DNA of 64,000 nucleotides, taken from assembly GCA_023386045.1 (NCBI GenBank), contig JAEWKK010000018.1:162431-226430 (forward strand), written 5' to 3'. Position numbers and translations under genes: made by a program. A model generated the notes under the pieces. It ran no database searches, had not been told where the DNA came from, and worked only from the letters and a program-made list of their open reading frames with translations. The stretch comes from Bacteroidota bacterium. Lineage in GTDB: Bacteria > Bacteroidota > Bacteroidia > Chitinophagales > Chitinophagaceae. This document shows positions 26,836 through 35,742 of this stretch, piece by piece; positions within the stretch are counted from its first letter, which is position 1, and each line of letters begins with the position of its first letter.

Positions 26836-27369
26836 TCACGCCGTATTTGTCCTGAACTTCAATTTCCTGGGAAACAGGAGTTCCACGGTAAAGATCAGGA
26901 GGAGGCTGATACCCGTTGTGGCTACGATCTTGATGAGGAAATCAAGGAAGGTTCCAAACTGCAACCATTGCAACAAAGTAAGGTAAGTATGATGCATGAT
27001 CGTCAGCACAAAAACATAGACCGTATAAGGTGCCCATCCCATGCCCTTGGGAGAAGGCTCGCGGTAGTTAAAGTCTGAAGTATCCTTGGGAGTAAGAATA
27101 GTAATGATAAATGGCCTGGCGTAAGCCACGAGTACACAGGCTGCCGCATGCAGGCCCGGAGTATTTGTAAAATAATCGAGAATCAGCCCTGTTACAAAAC
27201 CAATCAACAGTAAACCAAGCCTGGAAACGCTAAAGGGCAGCCATAGAACAAAAAGAAAATACAGGTAAGGAACCACAAAGCGGTGCAGGTGCGGGATCTT
27301 GTTGAGCAGATAAACCTGCACTACAATGAAAATGATTAAACGGAATATATTTTTAACCAGGTCGCTCAA
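26836..27369 (-). CDS. mreD: rod shape-determining protein MreD
   Basis: A 177-residue inner-membrane protein with about five hydrophobic helices. Its position right after mreC and before mrdA identifies it, because MreD sequences are poorly conserved. Visible MreD-like features are 'VVPYLYFLFVLWLPFSVSRLGLLLIGFVTGLILDYFTNTPGLHAAACVLVAYARP', the segment that aligns in the family. It supports assembly of the elongasome with MreC and RodA. Its ATG directly abuts the mreC stop, so the two are translationally coupled. Confidence 0.9.
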   Translation of the reverse strand: MSDLVKNIFRLIIFIVVQVYLLNKIPHLHRFVVPYLYFLFVLWLPFSVSRLGLLLIGFVTGLILDYFTNTPGLHAAACVLVAYARPFIITILTPKDTSDFNYREPSPKGMGWAPYTVYVFVLTIMHHTYLTLLQWLQFGTFLDFLIKIVATTGISLLLIFTVELLFPRKLKFRTNTA

Positions 27370-28239
27370 TTACTGCTTTTTTTGTTGTTCGATTTTCCTT
27401 TCTGTTTCTTTTTGCAATTGCAGCTGTTCTTCACGCTGAAGATTCTCTACCACAAATACCTGTTGCACGCTATTGAAATTTACAGCCGTCTTGATTTTGA
27501 GATTATAAAAACCGGTGGCCGGATCACTGTTGACCTCTGCTACGGTACCGATCATTTTATCCGGAGGGAAATTGTAAGTGAACTTGCTGGTCAGAACCGT
27601 ATCACCCAACTTCACCTTTACACTTTTTGAAATTCCTTCAAGCTGCACATACCTTGGATCCTTACCATCCCAACGCAACCTGCCATTCTCTCCACTTTTC
27701 AACGAGGCACTTACCATGCTTTGCACATGCAGCAGGCTCATAACAGCACTGAAATTGGGACTCACGTTCACTACCTGTCCTACAAGATTTCCATCGGAAT
27801 TGAGAACAGCCATATTATCCCTGATGCCATACAATGAACCCCTGTTGATCTGGAGATAATTTTTTTCTGCATTCACTGTATTATAAACCACTTTGGCTTC
27901 ACGCCATAAATACCTGCGAATAGAATTAACAGTATCGATTTTCACAGTGTCAACCATCATGTTTTGGGAAGAATCCGGCTGGTAAAAATTATCACGGAGC
28001 AGGTTGATGAGAGAATCATTCATCCTGTGCACTCTTTTGTTTTCTTCACCCTGGTGAAAATAATCATCCAGCCTGTCTACCTGTGTATTCACGCGACCTG
28101 TGACTTCATTGGCCACACCCAAAAACGCAGCATTATGAAAACGGTTGAAACGGAACAGCATCCAAAGAGCAAATGCCTGCAGCACCACAAAGGCGAAGAA
28201 GGTGAAATATCTACGGATGAATAGGAAGATGTTACGCAT
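27370..28239 (-). CDS. mreC: rod shape-determining protein MreC
   Basis: A bitopic inner-membrane protein of 289 residues. It has a single N-terminal helix (about 10-30), a coiled-coil segment (about 50-95) and a periplasmic double beta-barrel containing 'NYLQINRGSLYGIRDNMAVLNSDGNLVGQVVNVSPNFSAVMSLLH', the MreC signature. It regulates PBP2 activity in the elongasome. The C-terminal tail is a lysine/glutamine-rich helix. It lies 93 bp after mreB, with a GC-rich hairpin in the gap, and abuts mreD. Confidence 0.93.
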   Translation of the reverse strand: MRNIFLFIRRYFTFFAFVVLQAFALWMLFRFNRFHNAAFLGVANEVTGRVNTQVDRLDDYFHQGEENKRVHRMNDSLINLLRDNFYQPDSSQNMMVDTVKIDTVNSIRRYLWREAKVVYNTVNAEKNYLQINRGSLYGIRDNMAVLNSDGNLVGQVVNVSPNFSAVMSLLHVQSMVSASLKSGENGRLRWDGKDPRYVQLEGISKSVKVKLGDTVLTSKFTYNFPPDKMIGTVAEVNSDPATGFYNLKIKTAVNFNSVQQVFVVENLQREEQLQLQKETERKIEQQKKQ

Positions 28240-28265
28240 GGATCATGCCGGCTTGTGATTGAAGC

Positions 28266-28318
28266 GTTGCGCTAAGAGACTAAAACCGGGCCAAAAATTC
28301 CGGAAGCTTCCGCGCAAC
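28266..28318 (-). repeat. intercistronic hairpin between mreB and mreC
   Basis: GTTGCGC (28266-28272) pairs with GCGCAAC (28312-28318). Inside lies the perfect 12-bp palindrome CGGAAGCTTCCG (28301-28312, sharing its last base with the outer stem). There is no T-run. A stable structure here could protect the 3' end of the mreB message and set a higher mreB:mreC ratio. Confidence 0.55.
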
Positions 28319-28332
28319 AGCTGCCACCGAAT

Positions 28333-29358
28333 TTATCGCATTACAAAAGGATAACGATCATAATTTTTCAAAGCCAGACCCGTACCACGCACAACACTTT
28401 TCAGCGGATCATCTGCAACATGTACCGGCAGCTTGATCTTCTGGCTAAGACGTTTGTCAAGACCTTTCAATAAGGCCCCGCCACCAGTCAGGTACAATCC
28501 CCTGCGGTAAATATCTGCCGCAAGTTCGGGAGGTGTTTGCTCCAGCGCCTTGAGGATGGCTTCTTCCATTTTGAAGATGCTTTTATCAAGTGCTTCGGCG
28601 ATCTCCTGGTAACTCACCATGATCTGCTTGGGGATACCTGTAACAAGATCACGGCCATTAACAGGCAGGTCATCGGGAGGATTGTCAATGTCTTTCATGG
28701 CAGCACCGATCTGGATCTTGATCTGTTCCGCGGTACGCTCACCAATTAATAAGGAATGATAGCGGCGAAGGGCTTCCATGATGTCGGCCGTAAACTCATC
28801 ACCGGCAATACGGATCGACTGATCGCAGACAATACCTGCCAGGGCAATTACAGTGATACCTGTAGTACCACCACCAATATCAATGATCATATTACCCACT
28901 GGCTCTTCCACGTCGATGCCAATACCAAGTGCTGCGGCCATGGGTTCATGAATGAGGTAAACTTCTTTGGCGCCTGCCTGTTCCGCACTGTCGCGAACAG
29001 CACGTTTTTCCACTTCCGTGATAGAAGAAGGAATGCAGATCATCATGCGCCAGCTGGGAGGAAACAAAGGTTTTTTGGGATAAACCATCTTGATCATTTC
29101 ACGAAGCATGAGCTCGGCGGCGTTGAAATCCGCGATCACACCGTCTTTGAGGGGTCTGACGGTCTTGATGCTCTCGTGGGTTTTTTCATGCATCATCAGG
29201 GCACGTTTACCAACGGCCAAGACTTCTTTCGGGTTGTTGCGGTTCAATGCAACTATGGAGGGCTCGTTCACTACGACCTCGTCGTTGTGGATTATCAAGG
29301 TATTGGCGGTTCCCAAGTCTATCGCTATCTCCTGCGTGAACCAATTAAATAGTCCCAT
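28333..29358 (-). CDS. mreB: rod shape-determining protein MreB
   Basis: A bacterial actin homologue of 341 residues that forms membrane-bound filaments and positions the lateral-wall synthesis machinery. Actin-fold nucleotide motifs are clear: phosphate 1 'AIDLGTANTLI', phosphate 2 'IIDIGGGTTGITVIAL', and adenosine motif 'LYLTGGGALLKGLD'. 'EPMAAALGIG' is also diagnostic. The N-terminal 'MGLFNWFTQE' is an amphipathic membrane-binding helix. It is the first gene of the mreB-mreC-mreD-mrdA-rodA operon, with a promoter-like pair just upstream. Confidence 0.97.
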   Translation of the reverse strand: MGLFNWFTQEIAIDLGTANTLIIHNDEVVVNEPSIVALNRNNPKEVLAVGKRALMMHEKTHESIKTVRPLKDGVIADFNAAELMLREMIKMVYPKKPLFPPSWRMMICIPSSITEVEKRAVRDSAEQAGAKEVYLIHEPMAAALGIGIDVEEPVGNMIIDIGGGTTGITVIALAGIVCDQSIRIAGDEFTADIMEALRRYHSLLIGERTAEQIKIQIGAAMKDIDNPPDDLPVNGRDLVTGIPKQIMVSYQEIAEALDKSIFKMEEAILKALEQTPPELAADIYRRGLYLTGGGALLKGLDKRLSQKIKLPVHVADDPLKSVVRGTGLALKNYDRYPFVMR

Positions 29359-29385
29359 GCTGCTATATTGGATTTAAGGTTGTGG

Positions 29386-29417
29386 CAAAATTGGTGGAAA
29401 TTAATTGAATTGTCAAA
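29386..29417 (-). promoter_or_regulatory. promoter of the mreB operon
   Basis: On the minus strand TTTG (29417-29414), a 20-bp spacer, then CAATTTTG (29393-29386). This is seven of eight matches to the Bacteroidetes -7 box TAnnTTTG at normal spacing, about 28 bp before the mreB ATG. Confidence 0.55.
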
Positions 29418-29529
29418 GCAAAAGCTTCACGAATGCATATATTTTTTAAGGAGGATCAACCAATTAGAGAAGTTTATTGATTCTTTGGCAACTTCCCTAC
29501 CCAACTTTCAATTCCAAACCCCTCAATCT

Positions 29530-29646
29530 CTAAACCTCCTAAACTTTCTAAACCATCCCAACTTTCTAAACCTTCTCAACTTCCTAAACCATCTCAACTT
29601 CCTAAACTTCCTAAACCATCCCAACTTCCTAAACCTTCTCAACCAC
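29530..29646. repeat. 9-bp tandem repeat array (CTAAACYTY/CTCAACTTC)
   Basis: Thirteen contiguous 9-bp units such as CTAAACCTC, CTAAACTTT, CTAAACCAT and CTCAACTTC. It is a pyrimidine-rich minisatellite that stays open in frame with the MFS gene downstream (reading LNFLNHPNFLN), but it ends 18 bp before the likely GTG start. Copy number changes would alter the distance between any promoter and the gene without shifting frame. Confidence 0.85.
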
Positions 29647-29664
29647 CCAACCTATATTTACCCG

Positions 29665-30834
29665 GTGAAGATCATCAATCGAACTGTCTGGATCCTTTCG
29701 CTGGTTTCACTCTTTGCTGATGTGGCCAGCGAGATGTTATACCCGGTAGTTCCCGTTTACCTGAAAGAGATCGGCTTTTCGGTATTGTTGATTGGGATAC
29801 TTGAAGGCCTGGTCAATTTTGTGGCTGGATTGAGCAAGGGATATTTTGGCAAGTTGAGTGATGAAAAAGGATTAAGGCTTCCATTTATCAAAAGCGGTTA
29901 TTTTCTAAGTGCGATCTCCAAACCCATGATGGCTTTGTTTATTTACCCCGCCTGGATCTTTTTTGCAAGAACGGTTGACAGGCTGGGAAAGGGATTGAGA
30001 ACTTCTGCGAGGGATGCACTGCTTTCACAAAATGCTACAAAAGAAACAAAGGCGCGAGTATTTGGATTTCACAGAAGCATGGATACCCTGGGAGCAGCCA
30101 TAGGACCGGCTTTGGCCTTAGTATTTTTGATTATTTACCCCAAACATTACAAGGAAATTTTTCTCCTGGCTTTTATTCCGGGCATCATATCGGTATTGCT
30201 GATCTTTTTACTGAAAGAAAAAAAACATCCTTCTTCCACTTTAAAAAAAGGCAATTTCTTTTCTTATTTCAACTACTGGAAGATCGCTTCACCCGGATAT
30301 AAAAAACTGGTAGCAGGACTGCTGTTATTTGCCTTGTTCAATAGTGCTGATGTTTTTCTTCTTCTTAAAACAAAAGAAATTACTGGTAGTGATGAAATAA
30401 CTATCGGTGCATATATACTTTATAATATTGTTTTTGCTTTGGCTTCCTATCCTTTGGGAATGCTTGCAGATAAGATCGGTATCCGGAAGGTTTTTATTTC
30501 AGGTCTTCTTCTTTTTGCAATGGTCTATTTTCTCTTTGCCACTACCAGTTCTACACTGATAGTTTTTACCGCCTTCTTACTATATGGAATTTACGCAGCG
30601 GCTACTGAGGGAATCGCTAAAGCCTGGATCACCAACCTTGCACATGAGACTAACACAGGCACGGCCATTGGTTTTTATACCTCATGTGAAAGTGTTGCCA
30701 CCCTATTGGCAAGCATCATTGCAGGTGCTATCTGGACAGGCTGGAACAGTGAGGCTACTTTTCTGCTCACCTCTGGTATGGCGCTTTTGGTTGTTGTTTA
30801 TTTTTTATTCATGGTGAAACATCACAAAGAATAA
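29665..30834 (+). CDS. MFS transporter
   Basis: A 12-helix major facilitator of 389 residues. The frame is open back to 29368, but that part encodes only the 9-bp repeat (N/F/L/H-rich) and is not protein-like. I take the GTG at 29665 ('VKIINRTVWILSLVSLFADVASEMLYPVVPVYL'), placed just before helix 1. Helix-linking motifs are 'GYFGKLSDEKGLRLPFI' and 'PLGMLADKIGIRKVFI', the two MFS loop motifs. 'DRLGKGLRTSARDALLS' (around residue 110) is typical of a drug/sugar-like subgroup common in Bacteroidetes. The substrate is unknown. Confidence 0.85.
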   Translation: MKIINRTVWILSLVSLFADVASEMLYPVVPVYLKEIGFSVLLIGILEGLVNFVAGLSKGYFGKLSDEKGLRLPFIKSGYFLSAISKPMMALFIYPAWIFFARTVDRLGKGLRTSARDALLSQNATKETKARVFGFHRSMDTLGAAIGPALALVFLIIYPKHYKEIFLLAFIPGIISVLLIFLLKEKKHPSSTLKKGNFFSYFNYWKIASPGYKKLVAGLLLFALFNSADVFLLLKTKEITGSDEITIGAYILYNIVFALASYPLGMLADKIGIRKVFISGLLLFAMVYFLFATTSSTLIVFTAFLLYGIYAAATEGIAKAWITNLAHETNTGTAIGFYTSCESVATLLASIIAGAIWTGWNSEATFLLTSGMALLVVVYFLFMVKHHKE

Positions 30835-30881
30835 GGTGTTTATTCCTTTCTGTCACTTGTTTGCGCTTCTTTAATTTATGA

Positions 30882-32978
30882 ATGTCGTTGAAGCCTGTTT
30901 ACTGGTGGTACAAGGTTCCCTTTGGACGCATATTGTTTGTCCTGATAGCCGGCATCATCCTGCAATGGCAGTTGAGACTACCTGCCCAGAGTTACACAGT
31001 AGTCATGATCCTCTCATTTATCCTGTTGGTGTTTTACTCTTTTCTGTCCATTAATTTAAAATTCAGGCACCGGATCATTGCCGGATTAATGATCCATCTA
31101 TTGATCTTTTCCGGAGGTGCACTATTAGTTTGCGAAAATAAGCTGCATGATCAACTCTTCCTGAATTCATCTTCCGGCAAAGAATTTCAAATAGCTGTTA
31201 TTAAGGAACCTCTGAGTGAAAAGCCCAGGTCTTACAAAACCATCGCTGACATAAAAACTTTCAGCAGCAATAACCCTTTTCCTGTTCATGAAGAAAAGAT
31301 CATCGTATATTTTAAAAAAGACAGCACTCTTCAATTGTCATATGGCTCAGTAATCATTTTTAAAAAACAAATCCAGGAAATAAAGAACAGTGGTAACCCG
31401 GGAAGTTTTGATTATAAATTGTATTGTCATTTTAACGGCATCAGTGGTCAGGTCTATCTCGACAATAATGAATTTATTTTATTGAATCATACTGAACGCA
31501 ACTGGTTCTATTCATTTATACTGGATACCAGGAGCTGGGTCATTTCACAATTGCAAAAATTCCTAAGGGGAGAAAAAGTACAGGGACTGGCTGAAGCTCT
31601 TTTGATTGGTTACAAGGAAGACCTGGATAAAGACCTGGTACAGGCTTATGCCAATACAGGTGTAGTTCATGTTATCGCTATTTCAGGCTTGCACCTTGGA
31701 CTGATCTACTGGCTGCTTCTACTTATTACAAAGCCGCTGTCCAGGAAGAAAACATTGATATGGATACGTTTAATCATCATTCTTTCCAGTCTTTGGATCT
31801 TCAGCATTCTGGCCGGTGCGCAACCTTCTGTTTTAAGATCCGCAGTGATGTTCAGCTTCATTGCCTGGGGCAGCGTAGTGCAAAGAAGCGCATCCATCTT
31901 TAACACACTTTCCTTATCAGCATTTGTATTGTTATGTTACAATCCTTTCTGGCTCTGGGACGCAGGCTTTCAATTGTCCTATGCCGCAGTATTGAGCATT
32001 GTTGTTTTTTTCAAACCCATTTACAACTGGTTCTGTTTTGAAAACAGGTTGCTGGACCTGGTCTGGAAGCTGATGGCCGTTACAGTTGCAGCCCAGTTAC
32101 TTACCCTTCCAGTCAGTATCTATCATTTTCACCAGCTCCCAACGCTGTTCCTGCTGACTAATATGGTTGCTGTTCCTTTATCAAGCCTGATTCTTTTTGG
32201 CGAGATCCTGCTTTGTGTTTTTTCATTTTCAGAAACCATAGCAGGTGCAGTTGGCTTTTTGCTTGAATGGATGATCACCCAGTTGAATCATTATATAGAA
32301 AATATGAACCGCATCCCCTTTGCTGTTTGGGATGATCTTTCCATCAATTTTTTCCAGGCAACTGCGCTATTGCTTTTCATTAGCTGCTTTTCATGCTGGT
32401 TGATGGCGCCCAGGAAATACCTGCTTTGGCTTTCTATCCTGGCTTTATTGGTTATGACTACAATAAGATCAGTAACCTTACTTGAAGCTATCAACCAGAG
32501 AAAGATTGTTATTTATAATATTCCCGGACAAACCGCAATTGATATCATGGATGGAACTCAATGTTTTTTTTGGGGAGATGAAATTGTAATGAATGATGAT
32601 TTTCTGCGCAACTTTCATATCAGGCCTTGCAGGATCAGTCACCGGGTACAATCTCTTTTAATACTGAGTTCGAAAGAATATAAAATAGACAGCAATCAGT
32701 TTTTATTAATTGATACCACCATCAGTCTTCAGCCAAAGCAGGTAAAACCTTCAGTAAATCTGCTAATACTTGCAAAAAATCCAAAAATCAGGATGACCTC
32801 AATTTCCCATGCGATGACTATCAGGCAGGTGGTAATTACCGGTTCAGTTCCGGCCTGGAAAGCCAGGCAATGGAAAAAAGATTGTGATTCCTTACAGATA
32901 CCCTGTCATATTGTTACAGAAAAAGGAGCATTTTTGATGAACTGGCAGGAAGAAATGAAGCTTATCAGTAATAAATGA
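30882..32978 (+). CDS. comEC: ComEC/Rec2-type DNA internalisation protein
   Basis: A large polytopic protein of 698 residues. The N-terminal part (about 1-200) carries the DUF4131-like soluble domain between membrane helices. The competence core has the hallmark 'VVHVIAISGLHLGLIYWLL' (~263-281) and 'GFQLSYAAVLSIVVF'. In competent bacteria ComEC forms the inner-membrane channel for transforming DNA. The last ~170 residues replace the usual metallo-beta-lactamase domain and show no HxHxDH motif, so the nuclease-like part looks degenerate or lost. It is transcribed with the MFS gene upstream (48 bp gap) and is separate from comF at 48.4 kb. Confidence 0.88.
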   Translation: MSLKPVYWWYKVPFGRILFVLIAGIILQWQLRLPAQSYTVVMILSFILLVFYSFLSINLKFRHRIIAGLMIHLLIFSGGALLVCENKLHDQLFLNSSSGKEFQIAVIKEPLSEKPRSYKTIADIKTFSSNNPFPVHEEKIIVYFKKDSTLQLSYGSVIIFKKQIQEIKNSGNPGSFDYKLYCHFNGISGQVYLDNNEFILLNHTERNWFYSFILDTRSWVISQLQKFLRGEKVQGLAEALLIGYKEDLDKDLVQAYANTGVVHVIAISGLHLGLIYWLLLLITKPLSRKKTLIWIRLIIILSSLWIFSILAGAQPSVLRSAVMFSFIAWGSVVQRSASIFNTLSLSAFVLLCYNPFWLWDAGFQLSYAAVLSIVVFFKPIYNWFCFENRLLDLVWKLMAVTVAAQLLTLPVSIYHFHQLPTLFLLTNMVAVPLSSLILFGEILLCVFSFSETIAGAVGFLLEWMITQLNHYIENMNRIPFAVWDDLSINFFQATALLLFISCFSCWLMAPRKYLLWLSILALLVMTTIRSVTLLEAINQRKIVIYNIPGQTAIDIMDGTQCFFWGDEIVMNDDFLRNFHIRPCRISHRVQSLLILSSKEYKIDSNQFLLIDTTISLQPKQVKPSVNLLILAKNPKIRMTSISHAMTIRQVVITGSVPAWKARQWKKDCDSLQIPCHIVTEKGAFLMNWQEEMKLISNK

Positions 32979-33024
32979 AATTTGCATGCTTCAATTATCA
33001 GGTCAGAAGAACCTTCTCTTATCC

Positions 33025-33032
33025 TAACTTTG
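33025..33032 (+). promoter_or_regulatory. -7 box (TAACTTTG) upstream of purH
   Basis: Exact TAnnTTTG match 28 bp before the purH ATG. No clear -33 TTG was seen at the expected spacing. Confidence 0.4.
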
Positions 33033-33060
33033 CGGCTCCAAACCCCCGAATCCCTTTTTC

Positions 33061-34590
33061 ATGAGCAACAAAATTACTTCTGCACTGATCTCTGTTTTTT
33101 ATAAGGATGGACTTGAACCCCTTGTACATGAATTAAAAAATCACGGAGTAACTATCTATTCTACCGGTGGCACACAGAATTATATTGAAAACCTTGGAAT
33201 TGAAGTAGTGCCTGTTGAAGACCTGACGGCTTACCCATCCATCCTGGGTGGAAGAGTAAAAACCCTTCACCCTTCAGTATTTGGAGGCATACTTGGGCGT
33301 AGAAACAATCAGCAGGACCTCCTGGAGATGAAGGAATTCGAGATACCAGTGATCGACCTTGTGATTGTTGATCTTTACCCTTTCCAGGAAACGGTTGCCA
33401 GCACAAAGGATGAAAAGCTAATTATCGAAAAAATAGATATAGGCGGACCTTCCATGATCCGTGCTGCTGCCAAAAATTTTAATGACGTTACCGTAATCGC
33501 TTCCAAAAACGATTACCAGCCATTGGTGCAGCTATTAAAAACACAGAATGGTGCGCTCACGCTGGAACAAAGAAGGAGTTTCGCTGCAAAGGCCTTTAAC
33601 ATTGTTGCCGAATATGATATTGCTATCAACAATTATTTCCACCAGGAAAATCCCTTGAATGTAATTGGATCGGGAGAACAAAGAGTTTTACGTTATGGTG
33701 AAAACCCTCATCAGCAGGCTGTTTTTTATGGCCACCTGGACCAGGTATTTACCCAGCTCCATGGAAAAGAAATTTCCTATAACAACCTTGTAGACATTGA
33801 TGCCGCAATTGAGCTGATCAGTGAATTTGGGATGGGTAACGAAAACGGTTTGCCGGTAAGTTTTGCCATCATAAAGCATACCAATGTATGTGGAATCGCA
33901 CAAAGAGAATCAACACAAGACGCATGGAAGCATGCGCTTGCAGGTGATCCCGAAAGTGCTTTTGGAGGCGTTTTAGTCTGCAATGCTGCCATTGATAAAG
34001 CTACCGCAGATGCCATCAATGAAATATTTTTTGAAGTATTGATCGCTCCATCTTTTGACGAAGATGCCATGCAGGTGTTGCAGTCAAAAAAGAACCGTAT
34101 CCTATTACAATTAAAGCATACCGAAACAACCAGCAAGATCTATAAAAATGCAGTAAATGGAACTCTTGTACAGGGAAAAGATGCCGTGAATTTTGAGAAA
34201 TGGGATGAAGTGGGTGCCAGGCCTTCCAATGAAAGAGAAAAGGAAGACCTGCTATTTGCCAATATTGTTTGCAAGCATTTAAAATCAAATGCCATAGCCC
34301 TGGTAAAAAACAAACAGCTGATTGGAAAAGGCTGTGGACAAACCAGCAGGATCGATGCATTGCGTCATGCCATAGAAAAAGCAAAGCAGTTCAATTTCCA
34401 GTTGGAAGGAGCAGTGATGGCCAGTGATGCATTTTTTCCTTTTAATGATTGCGTAATGATGGGAAATGAAGCAGGCATTACAGCTTTCATACAGCCGGGT
34501 GGATCTATCAGGGACAAGGACAGCATTGATTACTGTGTAGCCAACAACCTGGCCATGGTGATCACGGGTGTTCGACATTTCAGGCATTGA
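33061..34590 (+). CDS. purH: bifunctional AICAR transformylase/IMP cyclohydrolase
   Basis: Carries out the last two steps of IMP synthesis. 509 residues: the N-terminal MGS-like IMP cyclohydrolase domain (1-~200, with 'YSTGGTQNYIENLGIEV' and 'GGRVKTLHPSVFGGIL') and the AICAR formyltransferase domain ('LRYGENPHQQAVFYG', 'SFAIIKHTNVCGIA', 'GDPESAFGGVLVCNAAID', 'GKGCGQTSRIDALRHAI', 'QPGGSIRDKDSIDY'). All the lysine/histidine formyl-transfer signature regions are present and length is normal. It follows comEC on the same strand with a separate -7 box. Confidence 0.97.
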   Translation: MSNKITSALISVFYKDGLEPLVHELKNHGVTIYSTGGTQNYIENLGIEVVPVEDLTAYPSILGGRVKTLHPSVFGGILGRRNNQQDLLEMKEFEIPVIDLVIVDLYPFQETVASTKDEKLIIEKIDIGGPSMIRAAAKNFNDVTVIASKNDYQPLVQLLKTQNGALTLEQRRSFAAKAFNIVAEYDIAINNYFHQENPLNVIGSGEQRVLRYGENPHQQAVFYGHLDQVFTQLHGKEISYNNLVDIDAAIELISEFGMGNENGLPVSFAIIKHTNVCGIAQRESTQDAWKHALAGDPESAFGGVLVCNAAIDKATADAINEIFFEVLIAPSFDEDAMQVLQSKKNRILLQLKHTETTSKIYKNAVNGTLVQGKDAVNFEKWDEVGARPSNEREKEDLLFANIVCKHLKSNAIALVKNKQLIGKGCGQTSRIDALRHAIEKAKQFNFQLEGAVMASDAFFPFNDCVMMGNEAGITAFIQPGGSIRDKDSIDYCVANNLAMVITGVRHFRH

Positions 34591-34725
34591 GATAATTGGA
34601 TAATAAAATGTAATTCAACTGTGTTGAAATAGACCGAGCAGTTGTAGTTGACCCGTTTATCCAATTCATGGTGGGCATTTTGTCCGGCTTTATATCTTTA
34701 CCCAACAAAGCCAGAACTAAACAAA

Positions 34726-35742
34726 ATGCAGGAGCCCCGGCCAAATAATGAAGCTTCCTCGAGGGACAAATGGGGCATTATCAGCGATGCACAGAACAAT
34801 TTAAATATCGCCTACAGATATTTTACTTACCTGAATCCTTTGAAGATCAGGAAAAGAAGCACAAAAGTGAAGGCTTATTTTTCCCTGGCACTTGTCTGCT
34901 TTTTCTGGGGAACAACCTGGATTGCTTCTAAAGAAGGTGTGAAGCATATGCCCGCGATTCAAATGGCAGGCATGAGGCAATTCTTCGGTGGTCTTTGCTA
35001 CGCGGTTTTCTTTTTGTACAAGGGAGCAGAATTCCCGAAGAGAAAGGAGTGGATTCCTATCATTATACTGAGCGCATTAAATTTCATGTTGAGCAATGCA
35101 CTTTCTACTTGGGGCGTCAAGTATATTTCAGCAGGACTGGGTTCCATCATTGGCGCCATCTTTCCATTATGGATCGTGATCATCGGCCTGTTCACCATAA
35201 AAACAAAAATGAAATGGGAAGCTATTGCCGGACTTTCCATCGGGTTTGCAGGTATCTGTGTGATTTTTTACGAACACCTGCATGATTTTATCAAACCTGA
35301 ATTCCAGCTTGGTATTTTACTTTCACTGGCTTCCACCTGGTCATGGGCCTTTGGAACCATCTATACAAAAAAGCATGCTGCACACTTCAATCCCTATTTC
35401 GGACTGGGTTTGCAAATGCTGATATCCGGACTGGTACTGGTCTCAGGTTCTTTTGCAGCGGGTAAAGCAGTATCCTTCACTGAAATTCCATGGCAATCAT
35501 GGGCTTCGATCGCTTACCTGGTGTTGTTTGGATCTGTGATCGCTTTCATTGCCTATCTCTACGCGCTGCAAAATCTCTCCACAGAACAGGCTTCACTTTA
35601 TGCCTATATCAATCCTATAGTTGCCGTTTTGCTGGGAGCACTCATATTTGGCGAAGTTCTATCGGGCTATATTATTATAGGTGTGCTGATCACTTTAACT
35701 GGAGTATATCTTGTAAATAAGGCCTCTGTTAAGATCAGGTAG
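34726..35742 (+). CDS. EamA/DMT family transporter
   Basis: A ten-helix drug/metabolite transporter with two EamA repeats, the first helix beginning at 'KAYFSLALVCFFWGTTWIASKEG'. Repeat 2 has 'GILLSLASTWSWAFGTIYTKK', and 'LSTEQASLYAYINPIVAVLLGALIFGE' is the EamA signature. The frame is open upstream to 34648, but those residues look non-coding. The ATG at 34726 is my preferred start, although a GTG at 34867 right before helix 1 is equally plausible (the intervening ~47 residues are poorly protein-like). The 3' end overlaps the convergent deacetylase gene by 8 bp. Substrate unknown. Confidence 0.8.
   Translation: MQEPRPNNEASSRDKWGIISDAQNNLNIAYRYFTYLNPLKIRKRSTKVKAYFSLALVCFFWGTTWIASKEGVKHMPAIQMAGMRQFFGGLCYAVFFLYKGAEFPKRKEWIPIIILSALNFMLSNALSTWGVKYISAGLGSIIGAIFPLWIVIIGLFTIKTKMKWEAIAGLSIGFAGICVIFYEHLHDFIKPEFQLGILLSLASTWSWAFGTIYTKKHAAHFNPYFGLGLQMLISGLVLVSGSFAAGKAVSFTEIPWQSWASIAYLVLFGSVIAFIAYLYALQNLSTEQASLYAYINPIVAVLLGALIFGEVLSGYIIIGVLITLTGVYLVNKASVKIR

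Noticed and set aside
28756..29352. 198-codon + strand frame opposite mreB
   Set aside because: Antisense shadow of a highly conserved gene; composition is His/Asn-rich without domains.
29368..29664. N-terminal extension of the MFS frame
   Set aside because: Encodes only the 9-bp repeat; the protein-like sequence begins at the GTG 29665.
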